Origin: Armillaria gallica
Lineage: Eukaryota; Basidiomycota; Agaricomycetes; Agaricales; Physalacriaceae
Direction: 5' to 3'
DNA length: 64,000 nt
NCBI GenBank assembly: GCA_037576215.1
Contig: JBANDB010000005.1
Coordinates: forward strand, 2,666,001-2,730,000
Below, one piece after another: positions 24,470 through 35,393 of the stretch. A program made the position numbers and the translations under genes. Positions within the stretch are counted from its first letter, which is position 1, and each line of letters starts with the position of its first letter. The notes below the pieces were generated by a model. That model had not been told where the DNA came from, did not search any database, and saw nothing but the letters and a program-made list of their open reading frames with translations.

Positions 24470-27190
24470 CTTAACGGTAATCTGAGTGGAGTGAACAATG
24501 GGAGATAGACTAAATGGTCGGCAATAGTCTATGAGTGAATGAGACAATGAGAAAATGTGAGTGGAGATGTTGTGTGGCGAGAGAAAACGTTAAATGAGGT
24601 GCTGGGGATGAAATGGCAAGAGAAAACGTTGAACTACGAAAACTGGTGATGATACTGGTCCTATACGATGTGATGGTGCTGAGTTGATGTCAAACTGTTC
24701 TTGTACTGAAATAATCCTGTCCTATGTCAAAACTAACCTTCAAGTCCACTCAAGGGACTGTCCTATACTGATGCGATATGAAAACTTGCTGATGCTGATC
24801 CTAAGTCTACTCAGAGACTACCCAAGTGGGCGACGATGATGTGCTCGGTAACGGTGAGTGGCAAATGGACTAGAGGCTGGCAATGAACACCAACAACACT
24901 AAACCAATCACTAACTCTACACTTATCACCAATGTATTGAATTCGGGTGTTTCGAGTACGATAGAAGCACTCTGCAGACTTCAATAATCAAGGAAAGTTG
25001 TTTAAAGACGTTTTATTTCGTTACTAGTGAGCTATACAAGCGTACTACTCGCACTAGTGGGGTTTGTAAGACACAATTGGATGAATAGTGACTCGACTTG
25101 AGCTACTGCGCTCGCTCTGACTGGGACTGCTTTGAACTAGTGGCTCTCTTGGCCTTATAATGTCTTACAAGTGAATAAACACTTGACTAGTCGCTTTCTA
25201 GGCAGACTAGTGGCGCTCTTGGCCTAAGAATAATACTTTAAACTTCGAGAACTTGCTTGAACTAACTTCGAAACACTCTTGGCCTTTGCAGGACACAAAA
25301 GATTGCTCTAAGACACTTCTATTCACTCAATGCTATGGGTAACTTAGCGACTAGTAGCTGCTTCGTCGAGGTTAAGCACAAAAGCCTTTCATTGGGGCAC
25401 TAGATACTGACTAGTAGGTCACAATTGTGGGGATGGCTTGCCTTGAGCCGTGCGTGCGCCTATTCTACTACTTATATACTGACAAACAAGGTACGATCGA
25501 GATATAAATAACTGACTAGAGGGGTATTATTGATAAGGATTTCTTGGCTAGTCACGAATAATGGTGAATAATCACGCAATAGTCGGTCTAGAAACAATCG
25601 CTTGCTGACTAGTGAGCCTAGGAGCTCCGCTAGTGGTTGTATTCCGTGTCCTGGGCCCAGCGACGCTCCACTAGTGCCAAGGATAAATGACTAGCCAGGC
25701 GAGCGTGCCTGTAACAGCTGTCGATCGTGATCGAAGGCGCAGCCCAGCTATACTAGTACCGATCACAATGGATCTGTATCGCACCCGGCGGATCTACCGC
25801 AAGGTTAATCCGTTGCTAATTCATTTCTAAGTCCTGTTTCGAGATTGCCGCGTGACTAGTTAACCTGACTTAGGCGTTTATGCCCAGAGCAGCTCACTAG
25901 TGACTGAACTTCATGAGATTTGTGTCCTCTGCTTCTTGTTTGGTGCGCTAGTCGCGTTACTTGTCCACTAGTGGCCGTATTCACTTAGCCCTGTTAGCAT
26001 TCAAGTCACTAGTATGGCCGGCTGGTAGATTTAACCCACTAGTGGTATCGCATCTAAGTCCTGGCTCTACTAGTCGCATACTAGTCTAACTATCAGCTCG
26101 AAGCCTCAGCTATAGTCCTCTAAGTATCACTAATGTAAGATAGATATGCAATAGTATTATTATAAAATCGCAAAATCTAGGTGTGAACGCGTAGACGGCG
26201 TATCAACGATAACAATGGTGAAAGTGAAATGATAAAAACTCCAATGGTGTGAAAGTAAAACGATGATGGCCTAATAAAAGATAACATGGTCGAGAAATGG
26301 TGTGGCGATCATGTATTGGCACAATATGAGCATGTACTAATAGTGTTAAGAGTGAAGAGAAAGTGTGGAATAACTCTGGTGAGTTTAAGAGTTGACGTGC
26401 AATCAAGATTATATTGGGGTAAATAGTGTATTGCCATAGAATGGTAAATAGACATAGTTTACTGGTGATAATTGACATGGTGTACCAAGATGAACTGCAA
26501 TAAACAGGTGATAAACTGGCTAGCTATGTTTTTCTAGCTAGTTTTTATACTACAAGTACGAATTTATAAATAGTGTAAATATGAGTGACTTAGTAAGGCT
26601 GTAAGGCCATAGCTTAGTAAAATCGTAGGAAATGTATGATCCTTGGCCTTCGAAAGTAACAGCAAGTTGTCGACGTTGCTGTGTTCGGACTGAAGCCATA
26701 TGGTCTTATTGAGCGACAAGTGGATCAACAAGTGCTGTTTAGCTGTGGATTTCTAGGCAATAGTTGTCGTGCTGAGGAGCATGCATGGGGGTACATTTTC
26801 TTGAGGCCTTAGCATAGTAACAGCCTTAGTAAACATGGTCTGTAGTTGCTATAGCTGCAATTATTGTAGCTAGGAGGGTACTCGCATCAGTCACGTCATT
26901 TCATTAAGTGATCAATGGGCACATCAACTAGTTGCTTCTGAGTGATGCGATGATTCCATATTAGGATGATTGTCAATCAACAGTGCCTTGCCATGATGAA
27001 ATACAGCAATTATGATGCGTAACAAGATGGGATGGATAGCAAAGCACGTAAGGAGTGATTGCTGTAGGGTGAAAGTGGTATTGCTATGTGTGGAATTATT
27101 GGTTTACTGAAAGGCTGTTGAAGGGATGGCAACATTAATTAGCAGGGAAAATCCACGAATTCTGAGCGTACAGAGCCTGGAGGCTCATCA
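24470..27190 (-). repeat. Long LTR-like repeat, copy A, interrupted by a solo LTR
   Basis: Read on the minus strand from 27190 (TGATGAGCCTCCAGGCTCTG) it is collinear with 36473-37850 on the plus strand, once the 1369-bp solo LTR at 24837-26205 is removed. Similarity ends near 24470. The TGATGAGCC start looks like an LTR end. It is inserted in the NACHT-ankyrin gene, whose ankyrin part resumes at 27191. The left limit in the gene may lie as far as about 24200. Confidence 0.75.
24837..26205 (-). mobile_element. Solo LTR (1369 bp) of the 15-kb Ty3/gypsy family
   Basis: It has the same length and termini (TGATGTGC to GCGTATCA on the plus strand) as the LTRs at 42945 and 56645. It is flanked by the 4-bp duplication ACGA (24833-24836 and 26206-26209). 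The related repeat copy at 36473-37850 carries the uninterrupted empty site near 37470. No internal element sequence is present, so it arose by LTR-LTR recombination. About 16 ACTAGT hexamers are present. Confidence 0.93.
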
Positions 27191-27419
27191 TTGGGTCAAT
27201 GTGAATTGCAAGGACCTCATAGGATATACACCTCTTATGATAGTAGCTAGTTCTGGTAATATATCAAGTATCAAAGTCTTACTGAAGCACCTGGGAATTG
27301 ATATTTTGGCAAAAGATAATAATGGCATTATTGTATATGCATATGCTTTTTAGCAGTATTAGGAAAATCCAGACTATTCTGACAATAATGGGATGATTGC
27401 ACTTTTTGAAAGGTATGGA
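27191..27419 (+). pseudogene. Ankyrin repeat fragment of the NACHT-ankyrin gene
   Basis: The frame VNVNCKDLIGYTPLMIVASSG with KVLLKHLGIDILAKDNNG has the ankyrin pattern (G-TPL--AA--G----V--LL---GID---KD--G), followed by another partial repeat (NNGMIALFERYG). It picks up immediately after the LTR-like repeat and is cut again at 27419 by a MITE, beyond which ADPKLIDYKP may continue it. Confidence 0.75.
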
Positions 27420-27684
27420 CACTGTATGATGGCTTCAATAAATAAGACTTAAATATCAAGTTCATAATATTTTTATTTTTATCATATTTGAGCTTAAAAT
27501 AAGTAAAACCTTTGACAAATATCTTTTCTATATTTGTGAAAATTGGCTCAAAACTGCATAAAATCTCAAATATCGAGAAGATATTTAACTTATTTCTTTA
27601 ATATATTAGGCAAGGAAATGACTAAAAATAAATATTGTTTGGATTCAATATTCAAAGCTCAATTATTAAGACTATCATGCAGTG
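27420..27684. mobile_element. CACTA-like MITE, copy 1
   Basis: 265 bp, CACTGTATGATGG to ATCATGCAGTG, with inverted ends and the 3-bp direct repeat GGA on both sides (27417-27419, 27685-27687). It is closely similar to 35126-35390. It has no coding frame. CACT-type ends with 3-bp duplications are typical of the CACTA/EnSpm superfamily. Confidence 0.87.
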
Positions 27685-27687
27685 GGA

Positions 27688-28484
27688 GGCAGACCCCAAA
27701 CTGATTGATTATAAACCTACCTATTCGACAGCCACTTGCCTATCTAATAAGCAATCAAACTCAAACTCTGGCTTCTGTATTCTATTGAATTCATCTACTA
27801 CTTTCCTAATAGAGGATCTTACTGGACCACCCCCATGCCATGATACCAAAGGAGATCCAATTTACATCAGTTCCATTATTTTCAGAATTTTCAGAAGATC
27901 TGTCCTTCTATGCAAGGTAGGATCTCATTGATCTGTCTCTTGCTCAGTCCTCTTTTGCAGCTGCAAGTTAGCCCACATGGGGTGTTATAATCTGCTTTCT
28001 TTCCAGGTGATGTATCTAACTTGTGGCAAATGCCAGTCATAATGCACAGCCACTAGCCTGCCTACATCTAGTATTTTTGTCTTCCAAACATAGGCTTGGG
28101 AATGTTTTTTCAATTTACTCTTTCAAATGACTTATTTTTTATCTTCTGACAAGATCTTTATACTTTTGCAATATACCAAAAAAAGTCAGTTTTAAACTGG
28201 ACTAGTTATCAAATATATGCTATCCAGCTTGTTATCATCCACACAGCCACCTCCCAATTTGATCAATTATGCACTAGACCACTAATTGTGTCCTTCCGCT
28301 CATTGTTTGAACTTACAAAAATCGATAAGACATGAAAAATAATATATTTTTAGATTTCAGCTTGACCTTACCAATTTATTGCCTATAGCAGGTGAATGCA
28401 AGTCAAGTAGTCTGAATGTAGTTACTCATGGGAACATACTATTCTCAATTTGGTAGCTCAGAAATGTTTGACATGAGTATTTTC
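27688..28484. other. No gene supported
   Basis: The first 60-100 bp may be the tail of the ankyrin region. The rest shows only short frames and AT-rich sequence. Confidence 0.45.
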
Positions 28485-28726
28485 ACACACTACATGGAGA
28501 ATTCAATATTTTACCTTAAAATATTGAATCTTATAATTATTTAATTTTTTCAACTTCTAAGCTAAATTATTAAATTATTATTTAAAATATTATTTCAATA
28601 TTTCTATTTATTGAAAAAATATTAGAAATTTCTCAAATATTACAAATATATTTAAAATATTGTCTCAATATTTTAGTTCAAGGTATTGAAAAAATAAATA
28701 GTTATGGAATTTAATATTTTGAGCTA

Positions 28727-29407
28727 TGGAGCAATCAGCTTAGTCACTGCTACTTTTGTATAGGGGCTATTCAGGGTTAGAACAAATAAAAAATTTTAAT
28801 CTTCTTGTAAATCTTGTACACATCCTTGTAAACTACTTTTGCGATGCCTCAAAAGAAAGAGATGCAACACCAGCTTAACAAGGTTACATATGCCCGAGAG
28901 TGGAAGGCTGCAAAGATGCAATTGAAGCCACCTGTCATCGAGTTGTCCTCAGACTCAGATTCTGAGTACTGCCATTGGGACAGCAGTGTCAATCATTATC
29001 CTGGATCGAGACAATTTGACATTGTGAACACTGAACACATCAATGAATAGCAGCATATCAGGATGGTTTATCAGTGAAGGATGCTCAAATAAAGGTCAAG
29101 GCATTCAGCTCAAAGAAGTATAAGTCTCATCATCGCATCCCTGGAGATGTTGCTGCCTTATTTGATGCTTAACTTGCACTCACGATGCTCTGATGCAATA
29201 ACCCTAACTCTATATTTTCTTTTATAGTAACTGTGGCCATTGTGCAAAAATCTACTTCTTCAAATTTGATCATATAAAAAATCTGTCTTATAGAAATGTA
29301 GATACGATGAATACAAAGTATTCTGTAAGACAGATTTTAATTATAAAATTTATTGATGAACTAGTTTCCACTATACAAAAGTAGCGGTGACTAAGCCGAT
29401 TGCTCCA
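28727..29407 (+). mobile_element. Tc1/mariner-like element nested in the MITE
   Basis: 681 bp with inverted ends of about 40 bp (TGGAGCAATCAGCTTAGTCA at the left, the complement of GACTAAGCCGATTGCTCCA at the right). It is flanked by the TA dinucleotide at 28725-28726 and 29408-29409. A TA target duplication indicates the Tc1/mariner superfamily. It is too short for a full transposase and holds one small frame. Confidence 0.85.
28844..29050 (+). CDS. Small frame in the Tc1/mariner-like element
   Basis: 68 codons with a basic N-terminal half (MPQKKEMQHQLNKVTYAREW) and a Ser/Asp run (ELSSDSDSE). I do not recognise it. It could be the N-terminal rest of a transposase kept after internal deletion, or of a captured gene. 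No DDE/D catalytic block is visible. Confidence 0.35.
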   Translation: MPQKKEMQHQLNKVTYAREWKAAKMQLKPPVIELSSDSDSEYCHWDSSVNHYPGSRQFDIVNTEHINE

Positions 29408-29752
29408 TAAAATATTAGATTCATCATGCAGTGACAGTTGTTCAATATTCTATTTGAATAATACATATATTTATTTTCTTCTATTATTGCTGTATGTTAT
29501 AGTGATTTAATATAGCTGGAAAATAAGATAAATATGATTTTTCAATCATTTCTGAAGTTTGCTAAACACATTTAAAAGAATAGAGAGATGCAAAATTTTC
29601 ATGATTTAACTATTACAAAGGCTCACTAGAGTTTGTAATACATGTAGATATCTGTATTTTACCTAAAAAAAAAACATGCTTAAGCTATATTCGTGAGTAT
29701 TAAAAGCAACTTAATGTATAGAAAGCAGCAAATAATATCAGTAGTTGGACAT

Positions 29753-30015
29753 TACTGCATAGAGAATCTAATATTTTAATTTAAAATATTAAATTCCATA
29801 ACTATTTATTTTTTTAATATACTGGACTGAAATATTGAAATAATATTTTTAATATATTTGTGATATTTGAGAAATTTCTAATATTTGTTCAATAAACAAG
29901 AATATTGAAATAATATTCAAAATAATCTTTCAATATTCTAGTATGGAACTTGGAAAAAATAAATAGTTATAAAATTTAATATTTTAAGCTAAAATATTAG
30001 ATTCTCTATGCAGTG
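29753..30015. mobile_element. AT-rich CACTA-like MITE, copy 3
   Basis: 263 bp, TACTGCATAGAGAATC to GATTCTCTATGCAGTG, almost wholly self-complementary, flanked by CAT (29750-29752, 30016-30018). It belongs to the same subfamily as 28488-29433. Confidence 0.87.
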
Positions 30016-30526
30016 CATGAGTCTGACATTTTCACACTTCATGATACAATACAGAGTCAAAAGAACTATGTTGCAAATAAAAATGTACTGTATAACAATA
30101 TATAAATAGTGAATACACACAAAGATGTCCATTCTAAATGGGTTTAAAGCTTGCTTTACGCAAGTCTGATTGCGGCAAGCGCAGAATGGAGATTGGTACC
30201 GGGATGCCAGATCAAGTCACAGGACCGGGATCCTCGTGATAGTGCCGTTCAAAGGACCGAGATCCTCATGGTAATCTTACCCTGACACTTGCTCGAAGAC
30301 CGGGTTCTCGCAAGTGTCTCTCGATCGGTTCCTGGTAGGGCAGTGCATCACGGAGAGGAGCTACATCGCTCTCTCACTCATCCCCTCACTGTCCTACCAG
30401 GTAAGCTTGAATCATCGCTCTCAGTTTCGCCTTCTCACTGTCCTCCCAGACTCGGTATCGTAGTCTTTTCGGTTACTATTTGAATATCATTATATTCCAT
30501 CCTCTACTCCATATCATCACCTTGCT

Positions 30527-31759
30527 ATGTCTGACACGGGTGACACACCTCAATTTGGTGAGGAAATTGTTGCATCCCTCGAATCCATAGTTCAAGATTT
30601 TCGTGACAGCAAAAGAACCGAGTCACAGACCCTTACCCTGCTTTACGGAACTGTTGGGGAAGCAGCGGTGAAATTAGACCTGGGCCCCGAAATGGCAGAA
30701 CCTCTCTCACGCCCATATGTGCAGCAGGTTCTTGCTCACATCAAGCAGACTAAGATGGCAGCAGAGAGAGGAAAACCTATCAAGGGAGATCCATCAGAGG
30801 ATGAAGCTGATACAGAGCGAGAGAGCGATCCTGGAGAAAAGAACAAGAAAAGAAAACGAAAGGTTCACAACAAACGTAGGAAACAACGCAAGCAGGCTAC
30901 CACATCTTCGGAATCATCCATGGACTCAGGTTCTGACTCCGACAAACCCCAGTCTTCTTATGCTTGGCATTTTCCTAGTCTGATGGGGGCGAAGCCTACA
31001 CTTCGCCCAGAAGTGATTGAAATTCGCCGCCTCATTCAAGTCTATGGAAAGAACATCAAGAAAGCAAAACGAGACCTTCGCATGTCAATTGACTGTCCTA
31101 GCCTACCTGAAAAGTTATGGACGGCTATTCTTCAAGATGACGCTGTAGACTTCGACGAGATCTTTGCCAGCATTAACTCGGCAACCATAGACAAGGAGAT
31201 AACCATGGAGATTGGTGAAGGGGTTTCCATTGCGCTTGATTCCATGAAATCGAGCAACAAGATCACCGAACACGGCCATTGGGTTATTGCCTGGCAGGCT
31301 TATACTGAAGCCATGCTCTTTGCTTTCCCATCACGAGGACGCGAACTCAATGCATACATGTGACATGTCAACAAGCTTTTTAGTGTCTGCCACTCGTCCC
31401 TCCACTATCGAGTCATCAACTATGATCGTGCAGCTCGCATCATCATTGGTTCAAGGCGTGATATCCTATTCTCGGACTTCCACGAGTTTATGCATGAGAA
31501 GACGGCATACATCGACTCAGTCGGAGTTGCTGTTGTCCAGGGCACAACAGAGACATCCAAGAAGATCACAGCCAAATCGAAACTGGTATCTCAGAATCCA
31601 GGTCCTGCCATCTCTGACGAAGTCTGCAGGAATTACAACTGGGGAGAGTGCCACTTCGGCAACAAGTGCTGCCGTGTCCATGTCTGCGTTATTTGCCGAG
31701 ACCCGAAATATGTGATTACAAAATGCCCACGCATTGGAAATGACAAACAATCCACTTGA
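30527..31759 (+). pseudogene. Gag-like protein with C-terminal Cys/His motif, one nonsense codon
   Basis: 410 codons in one frame with a single TGA at 31361-31363 between NAYM and HVNKLF, most likely CGA in the parent. The N-terminal part is acidic/helical. A Lys/Arg-rich stretch (KNKKRKRKVHNKRRKQRKQ) that could bind nucleic acid or act as nuclear signal follows, then a Ser/Asp region and a helical domain. At the C-terminus CRNYNWGECHFGNKCCRVHVC, with CVICRD shortly after, is a CCCH-like zinc motif of the kind found in proteins encoded next to tyrosine recombinases in agaric fungi. Confidence 0.7.
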
Positions 31760-31949
31760 ACACTTTGTTAAGTGAGCTCGCAAGTTTTATCCTCAGCTTG
31801 TATCAACACACGGTCTATATTTTTCATCACAGCTACAGCATCTCGGACACCCGCGCTACTTTCCTCTTCTCTCCCCTTTCCATCAAGACAACCAGACTCC
31901 TGAACACTACGTTAGGTGTTTACTGGGAGTCTTTGAGTAGCACTAGCTG

Positions 31950-33020
31950 CGACGATTCAGAACTTGAACACTGGTTGCATTCTTCTCACACTGCCGAAGC
32001 TCTATGGCTCCAAAATTTTCATTGTCAAAAGGGGCTAGACAACCGCATTGCGAGGCATGGACCGTGGAACACTTAGTTCACGAACGTTCTGTTGCTCTTG
32101 GGTTTGCAATCGATATGGGGACAGCTCATACATACACATCTGCCCTCAATTCATACATTTCTTTCTGTCAATGACACGACTTCCCTATTGAACCGACGCC
32201 AGACATGCTCAGCTTCTTCATCATTTACATGTCATATCATATCAAGCCAAAATCAGTGGACTCCTATCTTTCAGGCATCTGCAATCAGCTCGAACATTAC
32301 TTCCCTGATGTCCATGCTATCCACAAGTCCTTACTCACCAAACAGATGCTGAAGGGATGCATGCGATTGTGCGGCACCGCAGTTAAATGTAAACTGCCCC
32401 TCACCTGTCCCCAGTTACAAATTGTACTTGACAAGTTCAATGCCTCCACATCTCACGATGACTTGCTCTTTGTAGCTATGATCCTTACTGGGTTCTACGG
32501 CCTTCTACGCTTAGCAGAAGTAAGCATGCCCGATTCAAAGGAGTTGCGGGACTGGAGGAAACTCACTCGACGGGCGAGTGTGGAGATTCATGACGATTCT
32601 TACTCCTTTTGGCTGCTTGCTCACAAGGCTGACACATCCTTCGAGGGCAACAGGATCATCATCAAGTGCCGAGACACTGTGGATCCACATGCTCCCTTCG
32701 CCACATACATCGCTTCTCGGGACAGGTTTTTCCCAATCCATCCATTGCTCTGGATCCAAGAAAATGGGGACTGTCCTACACGTGGATGGTTCATTTGCAA
32801 ACTCAGGACTGTTTTCCCAGACAAGCGCATTCCAGGGCAATCCATGCAAGCTGGTGGTGCCACTGGACTAGCTGAAGATGGCACAGCCCCGCATATCATT
32901 CAAGCTACGGGGTGTTGGTCGACTGATACCTTTCAGATCTACATACGGAAGAACCCTGTACTCCTTCAGGCGATTCTATTCTCCCGAAGAGAAGCCACTA
33001 GATCAACGCAATTGTTCTGA
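31950..33020 (+). pseudogene. Tyrosine recombinase (integrase/XerD-type fold), inactivated
   Basis: The N-terminal SAM-like domain reads EAWTVEHLVHERSVALGFA and SALNSYISFC, then a TGA near 32172, then HDFPIEPTP and YLSGICNQLE. The catalytic domain includes TGFYGLLRLAEV with the first Arg. The late motif reads IPGQSMQAGGATGLAEDG, where His-x-x-Arg is expected, so both residues have become Gln. The nucleophile is probably the Tyr of FQIYIRKNP. GCWS stands where GRW-S is usual. Loss of the HxxR pair means it cannot recombine DNA. The start is uncertain. Confidence 0.82.
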
Positions 33021-33585
33021 GTCCTCGCATCGCTGTCCTTCCCATCTTCAATCTCATCTTCCTTTCCAACAACCTTTATCACTCTTTCTTCACAAAATTT
33101 TCTCTCCATTACCACATTACCGGCTCTGACACACAACGCGCCGAAATCGACGTTTTTAGGGCCCCCTGGAAACATTTCCAGGAGGCTGCTTTTGGCTACA
33201 TCAGAGTCCTAAGGGAGCGACGCAATTAGATGAAATAATAAATATAAGCACCCAATGCAAGAAATGGTTATAAATGATGCATACTTTTAACAACTTACTA
33301 ATACAAAAAACAACAAAGTTGGTAACAATGAATGTATTCACAAATTACCATGAATTGGACACTTTTACAAGATAGTGTAGTGTGTATTCTCACATCTTCA
33401 ATCAAACTTTTGTTAATTCTAGTGCCCTAGCAATGTATATAGAATTTCTATTGTACCAAATAATTCAAAATACAAGGTAAGTAGTATAAAAATTGTTATA
33501 TCATTGATTTTGAGGATCTGTATATAATGAAAACTACATACATATATTCTACATACATCTAATATGCTATTCTGATTGTATATGG

Positions 33586-33666
33586 GGTCTCGGAGTGCTA
33601 GAGTGAAAGAAAGGATACATCCCAAGCATTTATTTCACTTTCTTAATCACTCTAGACCATGAGACC
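33586..33666. repeat. 81-nt imperfect hairpin
   Basis: GGTCTC pairs with GAGACC, CTAGAGTG with CACTCTAG and AAAGAAAG with CTTTCTT around a loop near 33615-33635. It could be a tiny MITE or a hairpin RNA precursor. It does not fit a tRNA. Confidence 0.6.
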
Positions 33667-35122
33667 ACACAGTGATCAAATGGCTGTGTATCTTTTTTTT
33701 CTTTTCACCACCATGTCATTGTCTCTCTACACTTCTGCTGTACTCAAGACAACTTCAATACATGTCAAAATGGTATATTTTATTTAAATTACTATTTCTT
33801 ACTTTATTTTAGATCTTTTTTATGCATCTGGCAGCCTCAAAAGCCCTGGATTGCATATATCCTCCCCCCACTGTCCACATAAGCTCTTGATGGAACCAGT
33901 ACTGCTGTTTCTCCATCCACCATGACTGTGATAATATCCAAAGATCCCACAACAATACTAACCGATGCCAACTGCCACCACAACCATGAATCTAAGCCAT
34001 ATCCTCACCCTAACTAACCTATCACCCTCCACATAGACATTGGTGCCAATTGCTGCTGTACACAACTTCCACACATTACAATAGTGTATAGTACATTCAG
34101 AGATTTGATATTGTCCACCATTTCAGCATGGGAGGAGACAATGACAGTGGAACTAGCCACAATGATGATAACCAACAAGACAACCATGACAACAACAATG
34201 AGAGTGGAAGTGGTTGTACTTTGACACAAAGCCAAGGGCAAAAAGATGTCTGGGAAAGAAATGCTAGGGACAGAGGACATGGAGAGACAGTGTCAGAGAG
34301 CTGGAAATATCAATGAGGTAGGCAAGACAAAGATTAGGATGGTAATGATGTATAATGGCTATGACAGTCACACTCTTTTGTTTATTGATAGAGAAGTTGA
34401 GGGTACAACACATGTGCCTGTAAATATGGCCATCTAACTATCTCTCTGCCCACTGCTGCCTGCATCACCAAACATCAACATTGGTGTCCCCCCCCAGCAA
34501 CCCAAGATGTGTGTATCCCCTATTTTTTAAATGGAGGAACATGACTCCAATATGCACTAGAACCCCTAACCCCTATTTATTGTGTGTCGCTATCTCATCC
34601 CCATCCCCAGGCTCCTTCTCCAATACCCTCTTGCATGGCTCAGTTACTATGACAATAGCCTCTCTACTCTCTTTTTTAACATTGGGAATCCAGTAGTGAG
34701 ATCTGTTTCTCTTTTCAAACTCATCATCGCTATTGATGAGGTTTTGGTATCTTCTTACACTATTTTTCCCTCCCCACCAGTACACTATGATTCTCTCTGA
34801 CCCAGCAATCTCATCTATATGGAGGCTGCTGTTCCTACTGACAACACCTCATCTAGTGCCTACCACTGCCTCACTTGCCTCCTATGTACACTACCTAGTT
34901 TTTATTTTTTTAAATTTGTATTTATTAAAAGTTACATCAATATAAAAAATTAATTGTCTCTTATAATGAATGACTTTTAGTTCAGTGGTTACAGTCTTTC
35001 ATTTGCTTGGACTTTTGTGTATGTTTGATTCTTGATGATGTTCTATTTTTTGAATAGGTATCTTGTTTCAAATTACAGTCGAAAAAAAATTATCTGAATT
35101 TGTTTCAACCAATCTAGCCAGT
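33667..35122. other. No gene supported
   Basis: AT-rich, CpG-poor sequence with only short random-looking frames, including a GAT/AAC-rich stretch around 34130-34210. Confidence 0.5.
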
Positions 35123-35125
35123 GTA

Positions 35126-35390
35126 CACTGCATGATGGCTTCAATAAACAAGGTTTAAATATTGAATTTGAAAGATATTTATTTTTATCATATTTGAGCC
35201 TAAAATAGGCAAAAGAAATTGTTCATATCTTTTCTATATTTGTGAAAATTGCCTCAAAACTGCATAAAATCTCAAATACTAAAAAAATATTTCATGTATT
35301 TCTTCAATATATTAAGCACAAAAGTGACTGAAAATAAATATTGTTCAGATTCAATATTTAAGACTCAATTATTGAGACCACCATGCAGTG
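35126..35390. mobile_element. CACTA-like MITE, copy 4
   Basis: 265 bp, CACTGCATGATGG to CCACCATGCAGTG, direct repeat GTA on both sides (35123-35125, 35391-35393). Same subfamily and same orientation as 27420-27684. Confidence 0.88.
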
Positions 35391-35393
35391 GTA

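Larger units (their letters stand above)
28488..29433. mobile_element. AT-rich CACTA-like MITE, copy 2, split by a nested element
   Basis: It opens with CACTACATGGAGAATTC and closes with ATTCATCATGCAGTG, flanked by ACA on both sides (28485-28487, 29434-29436). Its body is the AATATTTTA-rich sequence also seen at 29753-30015. It is interrupted at 28727-29407 by a TA-flanked element. Joining the two parts at TA recreates the GAGCTAAAATATTAGATTC order seen in the other copy. Confidence 0.87.
30120..33220 (+). mobile_element. Tyrosine-recombinase element with gag-like ORF and no reverse transcriptase
   Basis: A CpG-rich island in AT-rich surroundings holding a gag-like frame (30527-31759) and a tyrosine recombinase (about 31950-33020) on the same strand. 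An imperfect hairpin lies at the left (30128-30190), and a CCTGGAAA/TTTCCAGG hairpin lies near 33168-33185. No DIRS-type reverse transcriptase or methyltransferase is found between or around them. It could be a Crypton-like element or a DIRS-like element that lost its middle. Exact ends are not determined. Confidence 0.65.

Noticed and set aside
27635..27931. 98-codon plus-strand frame
   Set aside because: It crosses the right end of a MITE; only the part after 27688 could be an ankyrin rest.
33590..33662. tRNA-like reading on the minus strand (TGGTCTAG, TTAAG)
   Set aside because: No GGTTCRA T-loop, no acceptor/anticodon geometry; the pairing is a simple three-stem hairpin.
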